A DNA stretch of 64,000 bases from CAZSXU01 sp964610505 (GTDB taxonomy: Bacteria > Arandabacterota > Arandabacteria > JAGLYR01). Positions 63,033 through 64,000 of the stretch are shown in pieces. The translations under genes were made by a program, and so were the position numbers. Below the pieces are notes generated by a model that saw only the letters and a list, made by a program, of their open reading frames with translations, did no database searches and was not told where the DNA came from. Position 1 is the first letter of the stretch, and the number at the start of each line of letters is the position of its first letter. Location of the stretch: contig CAZSXU010000009.1 of NCBI GenBank assembly GCA_964610505.1, forward strand, positions 1 through 64,000, written 5' to 3'.

Positions 63033-64000
63033 CTACCCTGCGTGCACTCTCTCGATCCGGGCGCCCACGGTCCTCAGTTTGACCTCGATTGTCTCGTACC
63101 CCCGATCGATGTGATACACGCGCAGGATTTCCGTCTCGCCTTCTGCTACTAATCCGGCCAGAACCAGGGCCGCGCTGGCCCGCAGGTCGGAGGCCATCAC
63201 CGGCGCACCGCTCAGGTGGTCGACGGCCCGGACTACGGCCCGGTTGTCTTCCATCTCGATGTCCGCGCCGAAGCGCCTCAACTCGGGAACGTGGGTGAAC
63301 CGGTCGCGGAATACGTCGTCCGTGATCGTGCTGGTATCCGAAGCCAGACTCATCAGCGCCATGAACTGAGCCTGCATGTCCGTGGGAAATCCGGGAAACG
63401 GAGATGTTGTCATATCTACGGATGCCAGTGTTCCTTTGCCGTGCACTTCGATCTCGGTCTGCCCTACGCGAATCGTCGCGCCGGCTTCCACCAACTTGTC
63501 GATGACGGCCGTCAGGTGGGACGCGTTGCAGTGCTCAAGGCGGAGCCGGCCGCCCGTAATCAGACCGGCCACCAGGTAGGTTCCCGCCTCGATTCGGTCC
63601 GGAACCACCGCACCCCGGCCGGGGCCGAGATCCGGGACTCCTTCGATTTCGATCACCGGCGTGCCGTGCCCGGAGATCTTTGCTCCCATGGCGTTCAGGT
63701 ACTCCGCCAGGGCGGAAATTTCCGGCTCGCGGGCCGCCCGTTTCATCACGGTTCGGCCCTTGGCCAGAACGGCCGCCATCATGAGATTCGCCGTGGCGCC
63801 CACGCTCGGAATCGGAAATTCGATGTCGGCGCCCCGAAGCCCCCGGCTCTCGGCGACAACGTATCCGTGTTGGAGTCGAACATCGGCGCCCAGGCGGGCC
63901 AGGCCCTGGAGGTGGAAATCAACGGGCCTCGGTCCCCACGCGCATCCGCCCGGAAGCGAGACTCGGGCGCGTCCCAGCCGGGCCACAAGGGGGCCCAATA
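63033..64000 (-). CDS. murA: UDP-N-acetylglucosamine 1-carboxyvinyltransferase (5' part outside window)
   Basis: MurA adds enolpyruvate to UDP-GlcNAc, the first step of peptidoglycan synthesis. The catalytic loop LPGGCAWGPRPVDFH (fosfomycin-target Cys) is present at the start of the visible part, then PSVGATANLMMAA, DRIEAGTYLVAG, and the C-terminal DLRASAALVLAG and YHIDRGYE-I-VKLR. About 320 of ~420 residues are seen; the N-terminal ~100 lie beyond base 64000. The stop is 37 bases before selB. Confidence 0.93.
   Translation of the reverse strand, partial: LGPLVARLGRARVSLPGGCAWGPRPVDFHLQGLARLGADVRLQHGYVVAESRGLRGADIEFPIPSVGATANLMMAAVLAKGRTVMKRAAREPEISALAEYLNAMGAKISGHGTPVIEIEGVPDLGPGRGAVVPDRIEAGTYLVAGLITGGRLRLEHCNASHLTAVIDKLVEAGATIRVGQTEIEVHGKGTLASVDMTTSPFPGFPTDMQAQFMALMSLASDTSTITDDVFRDRFTHVPELRRFGADIEMEDNRAVVRAVDHLSGAPVMASDLRASAALVLAGLVAEGETEILRVYHIDRGYETIEVKLRTVGARIERVHAG

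Overview
The window is 64 kb of GC-rich bacterial DNA from an uncultured organism. It contains two 100-N scaffold gaps, so it is probably a metagenome assembly. The gene set points to a diderm of the FCB superphylum, for example a Candidatus Eisenbacteria or Krumholzibacteriota-like lineage. The reasons are an LptD outer-membrane protein, a PorX-type response regulator with an adjacent PorY-like kinase, and three secreted proteins ending in a FlgD/Por-type C-terminal sorting-like domain. The phylum is inferred; no rRNA gene is present, and I saw no tRNA gene. Almost everything is on the minus strand; only 47755-48951 and 60316-60954 are read on the plus strand.

Layout in minus-strand transcription order (high to low coordinate). 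The right edge holds murA (partial) and selB, then a plus-strand lipoprotein gene, ltaE, a small ORF with rsmI, and a CDP-alcohol phosphotransferase next to myo-inositol-phosphate synthase (a probable inositol-lipid pair). Next come a CtpA-type protease, a MtnX-like phosphatase, an SRPBCC protein, a six-heme cytochrome, a plus-strand M24 peptidase and a 1296-residue secreted protein with a caspase/gingipain-like core fused to a VWA domain. Then follow dusB, a LysM-TPR lipoprotein, two ECF-type ATPases, a NUDIX hydrolase and a DASS transporter. The pyrimidine operon pyrR-pyrB-pyrC-(TPR protein)-pyrK-pyrD-pyrF starts with a promoter and a PyrR RNA site, and ends in a degenerate M6-peptidase-like gene.

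Further left are two sugar-nucleotide/exopolysaccharide operons: ugd, rmlC-like, rmlB, uxs and SLBB export protein; then Gfo/Idh dehydrogenase, hexapeptide acetyltransferase, epimerase and WecA-like transferase. After them come a HemC-like pseudoenzyme coupled to serS, and a housekeeping run: Mut7-C protein, PorY-like kinase, PorX, tsaE, tsaB, rimI, purine nucleoside phosphorylase, accD, folC, an ABC ATPase and lptD. The left edge clips a secreted protein.

The most unusual observations are four. (1) A dispersed ~130-bp intergenic palindrome at three loci (four full copies) has stems kept by compensatory substitutions. (2) A full-length HemC homologue has lost the cofactor cysteine and nearly all catalytic residues, yet is tightly linked to serS. 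(3) The caspase-like/VWA/sorting-domain protein is unusual in architecture. (4) PorX/PorY sit in the t6A operon while several cargo-like proteins lie in the same window. The first assembly gap is probably false: its two flanks carry the same 55 bases. I also read about a dozen sigma70-type promoters (TTGnnn, 17-18 bp, TAnnnT) that fit the operon layout.
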